From Chloroflexota bacterium (GTDB lineage: Bacteria > Chloroflexota > Anaerolineae > Aggregatilineales > Phototrophicaceae): a DNA stretch of 55,131 nt. Location of the stretch: NCBI GenBank assembly GCA_026706395.1, contig JAPOYU010000030.1, forward strand, positions 1 through 55,131. Direction: 5' to 3'. Position numbers and translations under genes: made by a program. The notes under the pieces are model-generated. The model was given only the letters and a program-made list of their open reading frames with translations. It ran no database searches and was not told the origin of the DNA. Numbering within the stretch: position 1 is the first letter of the stretch; the number at the start of each line of letters is the position of its first letter. This document shows, piece by piece, positions 25,137 through 33,254 of this stretch.

Positions 25137-26309
25137 ATGACTGAATTTATGGGCTTCCACCGACCGAACGGCGATGTCGGGATACGCAATCACGTATTGA
25201 TTTTGTCGGGTACGGTTTATGCCAATGGCGTCTGCGAGCGCGTCGCCGATACCATCCATGGCGCGGTGCCGATTGTGCATGCCAACGGGCGCTGCCAGGT
25301 GGCGCCGGATCTGCGTGTGACGCGGCGCTTTTTGGCGGGCACAGCCATGAACCCGAACGTGGGCGCGGTCGTCATCATCGATCACTTCAAAGAAGAGGGC
25401 ATGACCGCCGAGGACCTGGCCGATGATATCGCGCCGACCGGCAAGCTGATCGCCACCGTGAACATCCGCGGCGAGGGCGGCTTCATCAGCGCCGTCGAAA
25501 AGGCGACCCGCTATGCCCAGGATTTCGCGCGGCAGATCAGCCTGTATCAACGCGAACCGGCGCCGATGAGCAAGATCCTCTTCGGCACGGAATGCGGCAC
25601 ATCCGATACCACGTCTGGTTTGGCCAGCAACCCGGCGAATGGCTTGGCCGGCGAGATTTTGATCGCGCAGGGCGGGCGCATGTTGATGGCGGAATGCACC
25701 GAGTGGATGGGCTGCGAAAATTGGCTGACGGAGAAGGCGGCCAGCCCGGCGGTGGCGGAAGCGATCCTGGCCGGCGTCCAGCACATGGAAGCGCGGGCTC
25801 TGGCCAGTGGAGAAGACATCCGCGGCTCTCAGCCCACCGGTGACAACATGGCCGGCGGCTTAACCACGATTGAAGAGAAATCCATGGGCGCGGTCAAGAA
25901 AATCGGCGACAGCCCGATCATCGAGTATCTGGAAATCGCCGAAGCGCCGACCAAGACCGAACCGGGCAACTATGTGATGTATGGACCGGGCATGGGCGCG
26001 GAGAGCATCAGCAGCATGGCGGCGGCCGGCTGCCAGGTCTTGACCTTCTGCACCGGCGGCGGCCACACCTCCAATCATCCTATCATGCCGACCATCAAGG
26101 CAACGGGCAATCGGGGCTCCTACGAATTGATGCAGGACACGGTCGATGTCGATGTGAGCGGCGTCTTCACCGATGAGATTACGCTGGCGGAAGCCGGGCA
26201 AATCGTCTATGACGAAGTGGCGCGGGTCTGCAATGGCTATCTCACCAAGTCCGAGGCCCTGCGCGATAACAACAGCTTCGCTATTCATCGCGTCGGACCG
26301 AGCATTTAA
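25137..26309 (+). CDS. Altronate/galactarate dehydratase family, large subunit
   Basis: A 390-residue protein covering the catalytic domains of UxaA/GarD. It begins FMGFHRPNGDVGIRNHVLIL. GTECGTSDTTSGLASNPA, EWMGCENWL and FCTGGGHTSNHPIMPTIKAT are family motifs; cysteines in these segments may bind the catalytic metal. It dehydrates a sugar acid to a 2-keto-3-deoxy sugar acid. The ATG is preceded by AAGGAGAC. It pairs with the SAF subunit. A hairpin repeat follows its stop at 26342. Confidence 0.92.
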   Translation: MTEFMGFHRPNGDVGIRNHVLILSGTVYANGVCERVADTIHGAVPIVHANGRCQVAPDLRVTRRFLAGTAMNPNVGAVVIIDHFKEEGMTAEDLADDIAPTGKLIATVNIRGEGGFISAVEKATRYAQDFARQISLYQREPAPMSKILFGTECGTSDTTSGLASNPANGLAGEILIAQGGRMLMAECTEWMGCENWLTEKAASPAVAEAILAGVQHMEARALASGEDIRGSQPTGDNMAGGLTTIEEKSMGAVKKIGDSPIIEYLEIAEAPTKTEPGNYVMYGPGMGAESISSMAAAGCQVLTFCTGGGHTSNHPIMPTIKATGNRGSYELMQDTVDVDVSGVFTDEITLAEAGQIVYDEVARVCNGYLTKSEALRDNNSFAIHRVGPSI

Positions 26310-26341
26310 CTCCCCATCCTCCACCAGGCTGCGAACCGAAG

Positions 26342-26362
26342 GGGCGACTCTGTGAGTCGCCC
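26342..26362. repeat. GGGCGACTC hairpin repeat
   Basis: GGGCGACTC (26342-26350), loop TGT, GAGTCGCCC (26354-26362): a perfect 9-base stem 32 bases past the dehydratase stop. It is the best copy of the family. It could act as a terminator-like structure, though no T run follows. Confidence 0.6.
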
Positions 26363-26695
26363 GCAAGTACGCATTAGCAAGATTAACTGTGTAGAATCAA
26401 GCTTAAGCCTTGTCCACTGCTGGAATATCGGCGCCAGCATAGCCTGCTCGCCTTGGTTTTATACGAGAACATTTGGTCGCCCATTCCCGATCGTTTTCTG
26501 CTATCCTCGATATCATGAACGCCAAATCGCCTGTCCAGCATTCAAGCCCTAGGCATGCCCTGCCCAACCTCAAATACAATCCTTATACCCCCACCCCACC
26601 CCCTGCTATACATACTGTATCTATATAGTAGCGAAATCTACCCGCATTTATAGGAGACTTTAGGGGATTTGAGGGGCATATTGGGAATTTATAGG
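26363..26695. other. Gene-free leader upstream of the larA-like gene
   Basis: About 330 bases without a credible gene. It has a C-rich run near 26587-26602, then an AT-rich part with a small palindrome ATACATACTGTAT (26608-26620) and TATAGT (26624-26629), which may be part of the promoter. A G-rich leader (26653-26695) precedes the gene. No -35 box of good quality was found. Confidence 0.4.
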
Positions 26696-27976
26696 ATGGA
26701 CGGAATGCAAGTCGAGATGCCCTACGGAATGAGCTATCTGAAAGCTGAATTGCCGGGCGGCTATGCGCTTGAGTTCGTCCTGCCCCGTGAGCAAGGGGCG
26801 GCGGCGGACCCGGCGGCAGTGGCCCTGCAAGCCGTCTACAATCCTCTCGGCGAGGTAAAGCCACCGCGCGCCGGACAGACCGTCGCCATTGCCGTCAATG
26901 ACAAGACGCGGCCCGTGCCGCATGAACACCTGCTTCCGCCGGTGCTGAATGGCATGCGCCATGCCGGCGTCCGCGATGAAGATGTGCTTTTCATCATCGC
27001 GACCGGCACGCACCCGCGCATGGAGCCGGAGGAGTTCGGAAACATTCTGCCCGAAGATATCCTCAAAACCTATCGCGTCGTATGCCACGACGCGAGCGAC
27101 GAGGCGAATCTGACTCACTTGGGCGAGACGGCGAGGGGAACGCCTGTCTTTATCAATAGCGACTACATGGCGGTGGACTACCGCATCGTTATCGGCAACA
27201 TTGAACCGCACCAGTTTCAGGGATTCTCCGGCGGGCTGAAGAGCGCTGCCATCGGCTTGGCCGGTGAGCGCACGATCAACCACAACCACGCGATGATGCG
27301 CGACGAACAGGCGCGGCTGGGCGAATACGAGCGCAATCCGGCGCGGCAAGATGTGGAAGACATCGGGCGTCTGATCGGCGTTGATTTCTGCGTGAACGCT
27401 GTCTTGAACCGCGACAAGCAGATCATCCGCGCTTTTGCCGGCGACGCTCATGCGGTTATGCAGGCGGGCATACCCGAGGCGCGGGCGCTATTTGAAGTTC
27501 CGGTGGCGGCGCCATTTGACTTGATGATCGCCTCGCCGGGCGGGCATCCAAAGGACATCAACCTCTATCAGGCGCAGAAGGGCATGGCGCATGCCGCGCT
27601 GGTGACGCGCGCTGGCGGTCAGATGATCCTCTGCGCCGCTTGCCCCGAAGGCAGCGGCAACCGTGAATACGAAGACTGGATGCGCGATTCGCGGATTCGC
27701 AGCCACGCTGACGTATTCGAGCGCTTCGCCCGCGACGGCTTTAAGGTGGGGCGGCACAAAGCCTTCCAGGTCTCGCGCGATGCGGCGCGCATACAGACGA
27801 CATTGGTATCGCAGTTGGATGATGACCTGGCACGGACGCTGCTGCTTCAGCCGCAGCCGGACTTGCAGGCGGCGATAGATCGCGCGCTGGAGCAGTTGCC
27901 GCCATCAGCGCGGATCGGGGTCATGCCCGCGGCGAATTCGACGATGCCGGTGTTGCTCAGGGAAGAAAACGGCTAG
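26696..27976 (+). CDS. larA: Nickel-dependent lactate-racemase-family enzyme (LarA-like)
   Basis: A 426-residue LarA-family protein. The residues that handle the nickel-pincer cofactor and substrate in Lactiplantibacillus LarA are seen at almost the same positions: Asp69 and Arg72 (NDKTRP), His106 (ATGTHPR), His172 (EPHQFQGF), Lys182 (GGLKSAAIG, the cofactor lysine) and His198. A further Lys lies in NLYQAQKGM. It racemises or epimerises a 2-hydroxy acid; many family members act on sugar acids rather than lactate. The cofactor genes larB, larC and larE are not in the window. ATG 26696 chosen; a TTG at 26669 is the alternative. Its TAG overlaps the next gene's GTG. Confidence 0.9.
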   Translation: MDGMQVEMPYGMSYLKAELPGGYALEFVLPREQGAAADPAAVALQAVYNPLGEVKPPRAGQTVAIAVNDKTRPVPHEHLLPPVLNGMRHAGVRDEDVLFIIATGTHPRMEPEEFGNILPEDILKTYRVVCHDASDEANLTHLGETARGTPVFINSDYMAVDYRIVIGNIEPHQFQGFSGGLKSAAIGLAGERTINHNHAMMRDEQARLGEYERNPARQDVEDIGRLIGVDFCVNAVLNRDKQIIRAFAGDAHAVMQAGIPEARALFEVPVAAPFDLMIASPGGHPKDINLYQAQKGMAHAALVTRAGGQMILCAACPEGSGNREYEDWMRDSRIRSHADVFERFARDGFKVGRHKAFQVSRDAARIQTTLVSQLDDDLARTLLLQPQPDLQAAIDRALEQLPPSARIGVMPAANSTMPVLLREENG

Positions 27977-28425
27977 TGGCTGAAATACATTTAACACAGG
28001 CAGAAGCTGATGCGCTTATGCGAATGGAAAAGCATCGTTTGGACGACGACGCCGTACCTTTCCCTGTACCCGGGCGGAATATAACCATTGCATTGCGGTC
28101 GACGGACAATCGCGAAGAGTTCCTGCTTGATGTGTGGCGCAGCGGCAAAAACTCGCGCAGAGCCAGATTCCAGATCCGTGCACGGCGAGCGATTATCTTG
28201 GCCCGGATCGACCTTGGTGGGCAGCCACATAGCAACCAAGAAGACGAGCCCGACATACCGGCGCCGCACCTCCACCTTTATCGAGAAGGGTGGGGAGGCG
28301 ACTGGGCGGGGCCAGTGCCATCCGAGAACTTCACCGCGCTGGACGACCATCATAGGACTTTGGAGGAATTCATGGTTTACTGTAACATAACGACACCGCC
28401 GAAGTTTCAGTGGGATCTTTTGTAA
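27976..28425 (+). CDS. DUF6978-like protein
   Basis: A 149-residue protein. Its core, [20 protein letters not shown], then GGQPHSNQ and [16 protein letters not shown], matches the uncharacterised DUF6978 family as I recall it. It is predicted soluble, with several histidines in the HLH segment. It starts with GTG inside the larA stop (TAGTG) and ends inside the start of the next gene (TAATG), so all three are translationally coupled. DUF6978 genes are often found beside DUF1828 genes in mobile or defence-like settings, which is also the case here. Function unknown; an antitoxin-like or accessory role is a guess. Confidence 0.7.
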   Translation: MAEIHLTQAEADALMRMEKHRLDDDAVPFPVPGRNITIALRSTDNREEFLLDVWRSGKNSRRARFQIRARRAIILARIDLGGQPHSNQEDEPDIPAPHLHLYREGWGGDWAGPVPSENFTALDDHHRTLEEFMVYCNITTPPKFQWDLL

Positions 28426-29195
28426 TGATTGCCGAGTTTCATGAGCTTAAGGAACGATACTTTTCCTGGCTCAAGGAAAAGACCACGCTGCAAGAGGTTG
28501 ACGACTGGGTTGAGGTGACAACACCCTTCCTGGATCGTCACAACGACTATATGCAAATCTACGTTAGGCGCTCTGAAACGGGGTACCTGCTGACAGACGA
28601 CGGTTACACCATTAGCGACCTAGAAATGTCCGGTTGTCAATTGGATACGCCTAAGCGGCAGAATCTCTTGGCGATGACGCTGAGAGGCTTTGGCGTACAA
28701 AGGGACACGAAGAGTAATGAACTATTCGTGAGCGCCAGCGGCGAAAACTTTCCTCTGCGAAAGCACAGTCTGATTCAGGCGATGCTTGCAGTCAATGACA
28801 TGTTTTATTTGGCTTCGCCTTACGTGGCGAGTTTCTTCTTGGAGGATGTAGAGACATGGCTGGATTCTCATAATATCCGGTATTCTCCTAAGTTGAAGTT
28901 GACAGGCGCGAGCGGATTTGACCATCATTATGATTTTGTCATACCCAAGTCAAGGTCGCGGCCCGAACGTGTGTTGCTAAGTCTGAATCGTCCGGATCGT
29001 GCTGGCGTCGAAAGGACGGTCTTTGCATGGGAAGATACAAAGAGGGTGCGGCGAAGGGAAACGAGTGCTTATGTGCTCTTAAATGATACAGAACAGACAA
29101 TCACGGATAATGCCATAGCCGCATTGCGGGCGTATCAAGTAAATCCAATTTTGTGGTCCGACCGCGAATCGGTGCGCGAAGAACTCGCTGCTTGA
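28425..29195 (+). CDS. DUF1828/DUF1829 domain protein
   Basis: A 256-residue protein with an N-terminal DUF1828 domain (about 5-110; [36 protein letters not shown]) and a C-terminal DUF1829 domain (about 150-245; [27 protein letters not shown]). Similar proteins occur in phage, plasmid and defence regions, without known activity. The start ATG overlaps the DUF6978 stop by one base. Base composition is slightly lower in GC and codon use is less biased than in the flanking metabolic genes, suggesting acquisition. The MFS gene follows after 3 bases. Confidence 0.8.
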   Translation: MIAEFHELKERYFSWLKEKTTLQEVDDWVEVTTPFLDRHNDYMQIYVRRSETGYLLTDDGYTISDLEMSGCQLDTPKRQNLLAMTLRGFGVQRDTKSNELFVSASGENFPLRKHSLIQAMLAVNDMFYLASPYVASFFLEDVETWLDSHNIRYSPKLKLTGASGFDHHYDFVIPKSRSRPERVLLSLNRPDRAGVERTVFAWEDTKRVRRRETSAYVLLNDTEQTITDNAIAALRAYQVNPILWSDRESVREELAA

Positions 29196-29198
29196 TTC

Positions 29199-30395
29199 AT
29201 GCCACAACCCGCCGACAATCCCCTGCGGCATGCCCCGCGCATTGTCATCGTCTGCGCGCTAGCGATCTTCATCATCTTCGGCATTCGCTTCTCGTTTTCG
29301 GTCTTCTTCGCCGAGTTCTGGAGCAACGAAGCATCGGCAGCCATCTTCAGCTTGAGCATGCTCTGCGTCGCTGTCAGCGCGCCTCTGGCCGGCCTGGCGC
29401 TCGACCGCTATGGGCCGCGCCCGGTGTTTGGCCTGGGCGTGCTGCTGATGGCGGCGGGACTGGCGTTGAGCAGTCGGGCCAATACACTGACCGACTTGCT
29501 GCTGGCCTATGGCATCCTTGACGGTTGCGGGGTGGGCATCACGGGTCTCGGTCCGGTGGCATCGGTCGTGGCGGGCTGGACGACGCCGGCGCAGCGTGGT
29601 CGGGCCATTGGCATCGCCTTCGCCGGTACAGGTATGGGTTCGCTGGTCTTTGTGCCGCTGACGAATCTGCTGATTACGCTCTTCGACTGGCGCGGCGCCT
29701 ATCTGGTCTTGTCGCTGATTTGCGTTTTCCTGGTCTTGCCTTTGATGGTCATCGGTTTACAAAAGCCTCCGACGCCGCCGAGCCGGCCCGGCAGCCCGTT
29801 AACTAACCGGGTGGCGTGGCGGGTCTTGCTGCGGCAGCCCAAGTTCTGGGTCTTAGTGGTCGTGGGGCTGACAGCCATGGGACCCGTGCGCAGTTTGACC
29901 GTGCATCAGATCGCCTACATGGAGTCAGCGGGAATCGAGCGGACCGCCGCGGCCAATGTGGTCGGCTTGGCGGGCTTGCTGACGAGCATATTCTTCATCG
30001 CCTTTGGCTGGGTCTCCGACCGATTTGGGCGCGCAGCCGCTTTCACGATTGGCGCCTGCGGCTTGCTCGGCGCGGTTGGAGTGCTGCTCCTGCTGCCTGC
30101 CGTTGGCGGCGCCGTCATCCTTCTGCCCTATGCCCTGTTCTTTGCGCTTGGCGAGGGCACACGCAGCAGTCAGACGACTGCCTTGGCCAGCGATGTCTTT
30201 TATGGGCAGGGCTTGGGCTTCATCAACGGGCTGATGGGCGGGATGTTTGGCTTGGGCGCGGCGCTGGGACCTTGGATTGTCGGGCGGCTGCGCGATGAGA
30301 GCGGGGGATACGAGAGCGGCATGCTGGTGGTTGTGGCGATGGTGCTCCTGTCGCTGGCGGCGTTTTGGTATGTGGCCCGCGTAGAAACACGATGA
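29199..30395 (+). CDS. MFS transporter (monocarboxylate/oxalate-formate type)
   Basis: A 398-residue major facilitator protein with about twelve membrane helices. The MFS loop motif between helices 2 and 3 is LDRYGPRPVFG (from about residue 67). The second-half equivalent is GWVSDRFGRAAAF. It resembles the OFA/monocarboxylate group that moves small carboxylates. It lies 3 bases after the DUF1828 gene in the larA transcript. A transporter for a hydroxy acid processed by the LarA-like enzyme is a reasonable guess. Confidence 0.88.
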   Translation: MPQPADNPLRHAPRIVIVCALAIFIIFGIRFSFSVFFAEFWSNEASAAIFSLSMLCVAVSAPLAGLALDRYGPRPVFGLGVLLMAAGLALSSRANTLTDLLLAYGILDGCGVGITGLGPVASVVAGWTTPAQRGRAIGIAFAGTGMGSLVFVPLTNLLITLFDWRGAYLVLSLICVFLVLPLMVIGLQKPPTPPSRPGSPLTNRVAWRVLLRQPKFWVLVVVGLTAMGPVRSLTVHQIAYMESAGIERTAAANVVGLAGLLTSIFFIAFGWVSDRFGRAAAFTIGACGLLGAVGVLLLLPAVGGAVILLPYALFFALGEGTRSSQTTALASDVFYGQGLGFINGLMGGMFGLGAALGPWIVGRLRDESGGYESGMLVVVAMVLLSLAAFWYVARVETR

Positions 30396-30505
30396 TGACG
30401 GGCGCGCCTCAGCGTATGGATTCAACGGGTGATTAGCGTAAGGGAGATTCTGTGAGTCCGATGTCCTATGTCTATTCCGCTGAAGGGTGATTCATAGCGC
30501 CGCCC

Positions 30506-32101
30506 CTAGAGATGCTGATATGCCGGCAGGGTGAGAAACTCGCTGAAGTCGTCGGCGCGGATCATCTCGTCGAAAAGCTGCATCGCCAGTTGGAAGTGGC
30601 CGCTGTCGAAACGCTCGCTGCCGACTTCGCCGCGGATCGCGTCCATTTCTTCTTCCAGCAGCTTGCTGTATAGCGAGAGCGTCAGCGGGCGGCCATCAGC
30701 CAGGGTCGCGTTGTGGTGCAGCCATTGCCAGACCTGGGCGCGGCTGATCTCGGCGGTGGCGGCGTCCTCCATAAGATTATAGAGCGGGACGCAGCCGTTG
30801 CCGCCGAGCCAGGCTTCCAGGTATTGGATGCCCACCTTTAAGTTCAGGCGGACGCCGTCTTCGCTGATATCGCCTTCGCTCGGCGTCAGCAGGTCGGCGG
30901 CGGTTACATGTACATCATCGCGCTGTCGCCCGACTTGGTTGGGCTCCGGCATGTATTCGTCGAAGACGTCAGTCGCGATTTGCACCAGGCCGGGGTGAGC
31001 GACCCAGGTGCCGTCGTGGCCTTCCTTCGCCTCGCGCAGTTTGTCGGCGCGGACCTTGTCCAGCGCGGCTTGATTGCGTTCGGGGTCGTTGCGGATGGGG
31101 ATCTGCGCCGCCATGCCCCCCATGGCGTGAGCGCCGCGGCGGTGGCAGACCTTGATGACGTGCAGCGTATAGTCCCGCATGAAAGGCACGGTCATTGTGA
31201 CTTCCGCGCGGTCCGGCAAGAGATAATCGGCGTGGTTGCGCAGCTTCTTGATGTAGCTGAAGATGTAATCCCAGCGGCCGCAATTCAAGCCGGCGGAATG
31301 CTGCCGCAGTTCGTAGAGGATCTCCTCCGCCTCGAAGACGGCGAGGATCGTCTCGATGAGCACCGTGGCTTTGATCGTGCCTTGCGGGATGCCGAGCGCG
31401 TCTTGAGCGTATACAAAGACATCGTTCCAGAGGCGCGCTTCCAGGTGGCTTTCGAGTTTGGGCAGATAAAAATAGGGACCGGCGCCGCGGTCGAGCGCTG
31501 CCTGTGCATTGTGGAAGAAATAGAGCCCGAAATCGAATAATCCGCCAGGGATGGGCGCACCATCGACGAGGAAGCCGCTTTCGTCCAGGTGCCAGCCGCG
31601 CGGACGCACCATGAGCGTGGCGGTTCCTTCGTTGAGTTGGTAGAAGCGACCATCGGGATTGGTGAAGGTGATAGAGCGGTCGACGGCGTCGCGCAAGTTG
31701 ATTTGGCCGCGGATCATGTTGTCCCAGGAAGGCGCGTTGGCGTCTTCAAAATCCGCCATGAAGACTTTGGCGCCGCAGTTGAGCGCGTTGATGACCATTT
31801 TGCGGTCGGTGGGGCCGGTGATTTCGACGCGGCGGTCTTGCAGATCAGCTGGAACGGGGGCGACCCGCCAGCTGGGATCGTCGCGGATGGCGGCGGTTTC
31901 CGGCAGAAAGTCGGGCAGGGCGCCGCTGTCGATGGCGGCTTGCCGAGCTGCGCGGGCCTGGAGCAGCTCGTCGCGGCGGGCGCTGAAATTGCGGGCGAGC
32001 TCGGCGAGGAAGCTGATGGCGTCGACTGTGAGAATGGCGTCGTATTCGGGCCGGATTTCATCGCGGATTTGGATGCCGGTGGGATAATTTGATTTGGTCA
32101 T
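30506..32101 (-). CDS. aceB: Malate synthase A
   Basis: A 531-residue malate synthase of the A isoform, of normal length. It has the N-terminal [18 protein letters not shown] and [14 protein letters not shown] region, then [30 protein letters not shown] and [16 protein letters not shown]. It condenses glyoxylate with acetyl-CoA to malate in the glyoxylate cycle. No isocitrate lyase is in the window, so glyoxylate may also come from other catabolism here. It lies alone, convergent with the MFS gene and 41 bases downstream of the toxin gene. The start is ATG 32101. Confidence 0.95.
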   Translation of the reverse strand: MTKSNYPTGIQIRDEIRPEYDAILTVDAISFLAELARNFSARRDELLQARAARQAAIDSGALPDFLPETAAIRDDPSWRVAPVPADLQDRRVEITGPTDRKMVINALNCGAKVFMADFEDANAPSWDNMIRGQINLRDAVDRSITFTNPDGRFYQLNEGTATLMVRPRGWHLDESGFLVDGAPIPGGLFDFGLYFFHNAQAALDRGAGPYFYLPKLESHLEARLWNDVFVYAQDALGIPQGTIKATVLIETILAVFEAEEILYELRQHSAGLNCGRWDYIFSYIKKLRNHADYLLPDRAEVTMTVPFMRDYTLHVIKVCHRRGAHAMGGMAAQIPIRNDPERNQAALDKVRADKLREAKEGHDGTWVAHPGLVQIATDVFDEYMPEPNQVGRQRDDVHVTAADLLTPSEGDISEDGVRLNLKVGIQYLEAWLGGNGCVPLYNLMEDAATAEISRAQVWQWLHHNATLADGRPLTLSLYSKLLEEEMDAIRGEVGSERFDSGHFQLAMQLFDEMIRADDFSEFLTLPAYQHL

Positions 32102-32142
32102 ATTGGCTGTGTCCTATCAGATGATTTTCTTGCGATCTTGAA

Positions 32143-32727
32143 TTATGCGAGAAGGTGCGCATATTGCCGCAATCTAGCGACCGTAACAACAAGGCCGTGT
32201 GCTGTCAGATTCGAGAGATACTCCTCCACAGTATAAGGTGGATTCTTTTTTGTAACTCGTGCGGTGCGAACAGCGGTGCAGAAAGTACCAGGTTCGAGAT
32301 CCAAATGATTGGCTAGGAAGTCATCGGGACGCAGTACTTCAAGGTCATATCTACGCAACTTATCCTTCGGAAAATGAGAAAGATCATTTGTCACGATTAC
32401 GTCGCATTGACCAACAATTGCCGCAGCAACAACGTGGCGGTCGTCCGGATCTTTCTCGAGTGGAATACATTCAATAAGCTGCTCGTATCCGGCAACCAAT
32501 GCGCTGGGAATAGATAGATCCATTAATTCGCGCGTTCTTTGTAGATTGTTGGGCTTCAGGTCGGGCCGGTTTCTAGAGACTGCTTCGATCCATTCACGGT
32601 GTACGTCCGCTGACCACTTTGCTCGATGCATTTTCGCCAGCGCGACTTCCATGCAGATATCGCGGACGGCAGCGGAATACAGGACGTTTGCGTCTAGGAA
32701 GGCGGTATAGCGGCTTTTAGAGATCAT
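32143..32727 (-). CDS. PIN-domain ribonuclease toxin
   Basis: A 194-residue PIN-domain protein (VapC-like). Acidic active-site residues are in the expected places: Asp12 (FLDANVLYS), Asp41/Glu45, Asp95/Asp96 (DPDDRHVVAAA) and Asp115 (VTNDLSHFP). It should cut RNA in a Mg2+-dependent way and be neutralised by the protein encoded just upstream, whose stop it overlaps by 11 bases. It is longer than classical VapC (about 130 residues); the C-terminal 60 residues form a helical extension. Lower GC than its neighbours suggests transfer. Confidence 0.85.
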   Translation of the reverse strand: MISKSRYTAFLDANVLYSAAVRDICMEVALAKMHRAKWSADVHREWIEAVSRNRPDLKPNNLQRTRELMDLSIPSALVAGYEQLIECIPLEKDPDDRHVVAAAIVGQCDVIVTNDLSHFPKDKLRRYDLEVLRPDDFLANHLDLEPGTFCTAVRTARVTKKNPPYTVEEYLSNLTAHGLVVTVARLRQYAHLLA

Positions 32728-33169
32728 AGAGCCCTAATTCTTCTGACAGCGCCACTAATTCATCCATTGCTGCGCGGCTTTGTCTTTCTGACTTCTCCTT
32801 GTAAGCCATCAAGTCTTCCATCAAAATGCGCCGATGTGTGCCTACTTTACGAAAGCGAATTTCGCCCGATTCCAGCAACTTGATGAGATAGGGTCGCGAG
32901 ACATTCAATATGTCCGCTGCTTCCACTGTCGTGAGTTCGGCATGATGTGGAATCATTGTGATACTGTGCCCAGCCGCCATTGCCTCCAGTATGTCCCTAA
33001 GCAGAGCCACTGCGCCCGCAGGTAAAACAAGTGGTTCTTGATTTTCAGCCTCAACTATGAGCACTTGAAGTGGTTTCTGTGGCCGAACGAACGGCACAAT
33101 TCTCGCAGTGGCCTCTCTTGCGATTTGCGAGTCTTGTACGTTGGGTGGTGGGTGCAATTGTGCTACCAT
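32717..33169 (-). CDS. Antitoxin with excisionase-type helix-turn-helix
   Basis: A 150-residue protein. The HTH of the excisionase/MerR-like class lies at about 78-120 (ELTTVEAADILNVSRPYLIK, then FRKVGTHRRI). The C terminus (ERQSRAAMDELVALSEELGL) probably wraps the toxin. The start is ATG 33169 behind a perfect AGGAGGGAG site; a longer frame upstream has no ribosome site. It precedes and overlaps the PIN toxin gene, as usual for toxin-antitoxin operons. It probably binds its own promoter at 33197-33225. Confidence 0.83.
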   Translation of the reverse strand: MVAQLHPPPNVQDSQIAREATARIVPFVRPQKPLQVLIVEAENQEPLVLPAGAVALLRDILEAMAAGHSITMIPHHAELTTVEAADILNVSRPYLIKLLESGEIRFRKVGTHRRILMEDLMAYKEKSERQSRAAMDELVALSEELGLYDL

Positions 33170-33196
33170 TTTTGAACTCCCTCCTATTTCAACTAG

Positions 33197-33225
33197 AATG
33201 TACCACACAAACGAAACAAACGCAA
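33197..33225 (-). promoter_or_regulatory. Predicted promoter of the PIN toxin-antitoxin operon
   Basis: On the minus strand: TTGCGT (33220-33225), 17 bases, TACATT (33197-33202), 27 bases ahead of the antitoxin ATG. A second TTGCGT lies 18 bases further upstream (33238-33243); the two could be autorepression half-sites. Confidence 0.45.
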
Positions 33226-33254
33226 TAAGTGAAATATACGCAACGAACCGGGCG

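Noticed and set aside
26608..26620. ATACATACTGTAT palindrome upstream of the larA-like gene
   Set aside because: Short AT-rich palindrome without a good promoter next to it; mentioned only in the leader description.
30442..30489. Small GTG-started reading frame with AAGGGAG upstream
   Set aside because: Only 12 codons and no homologue recognised; probably chance.
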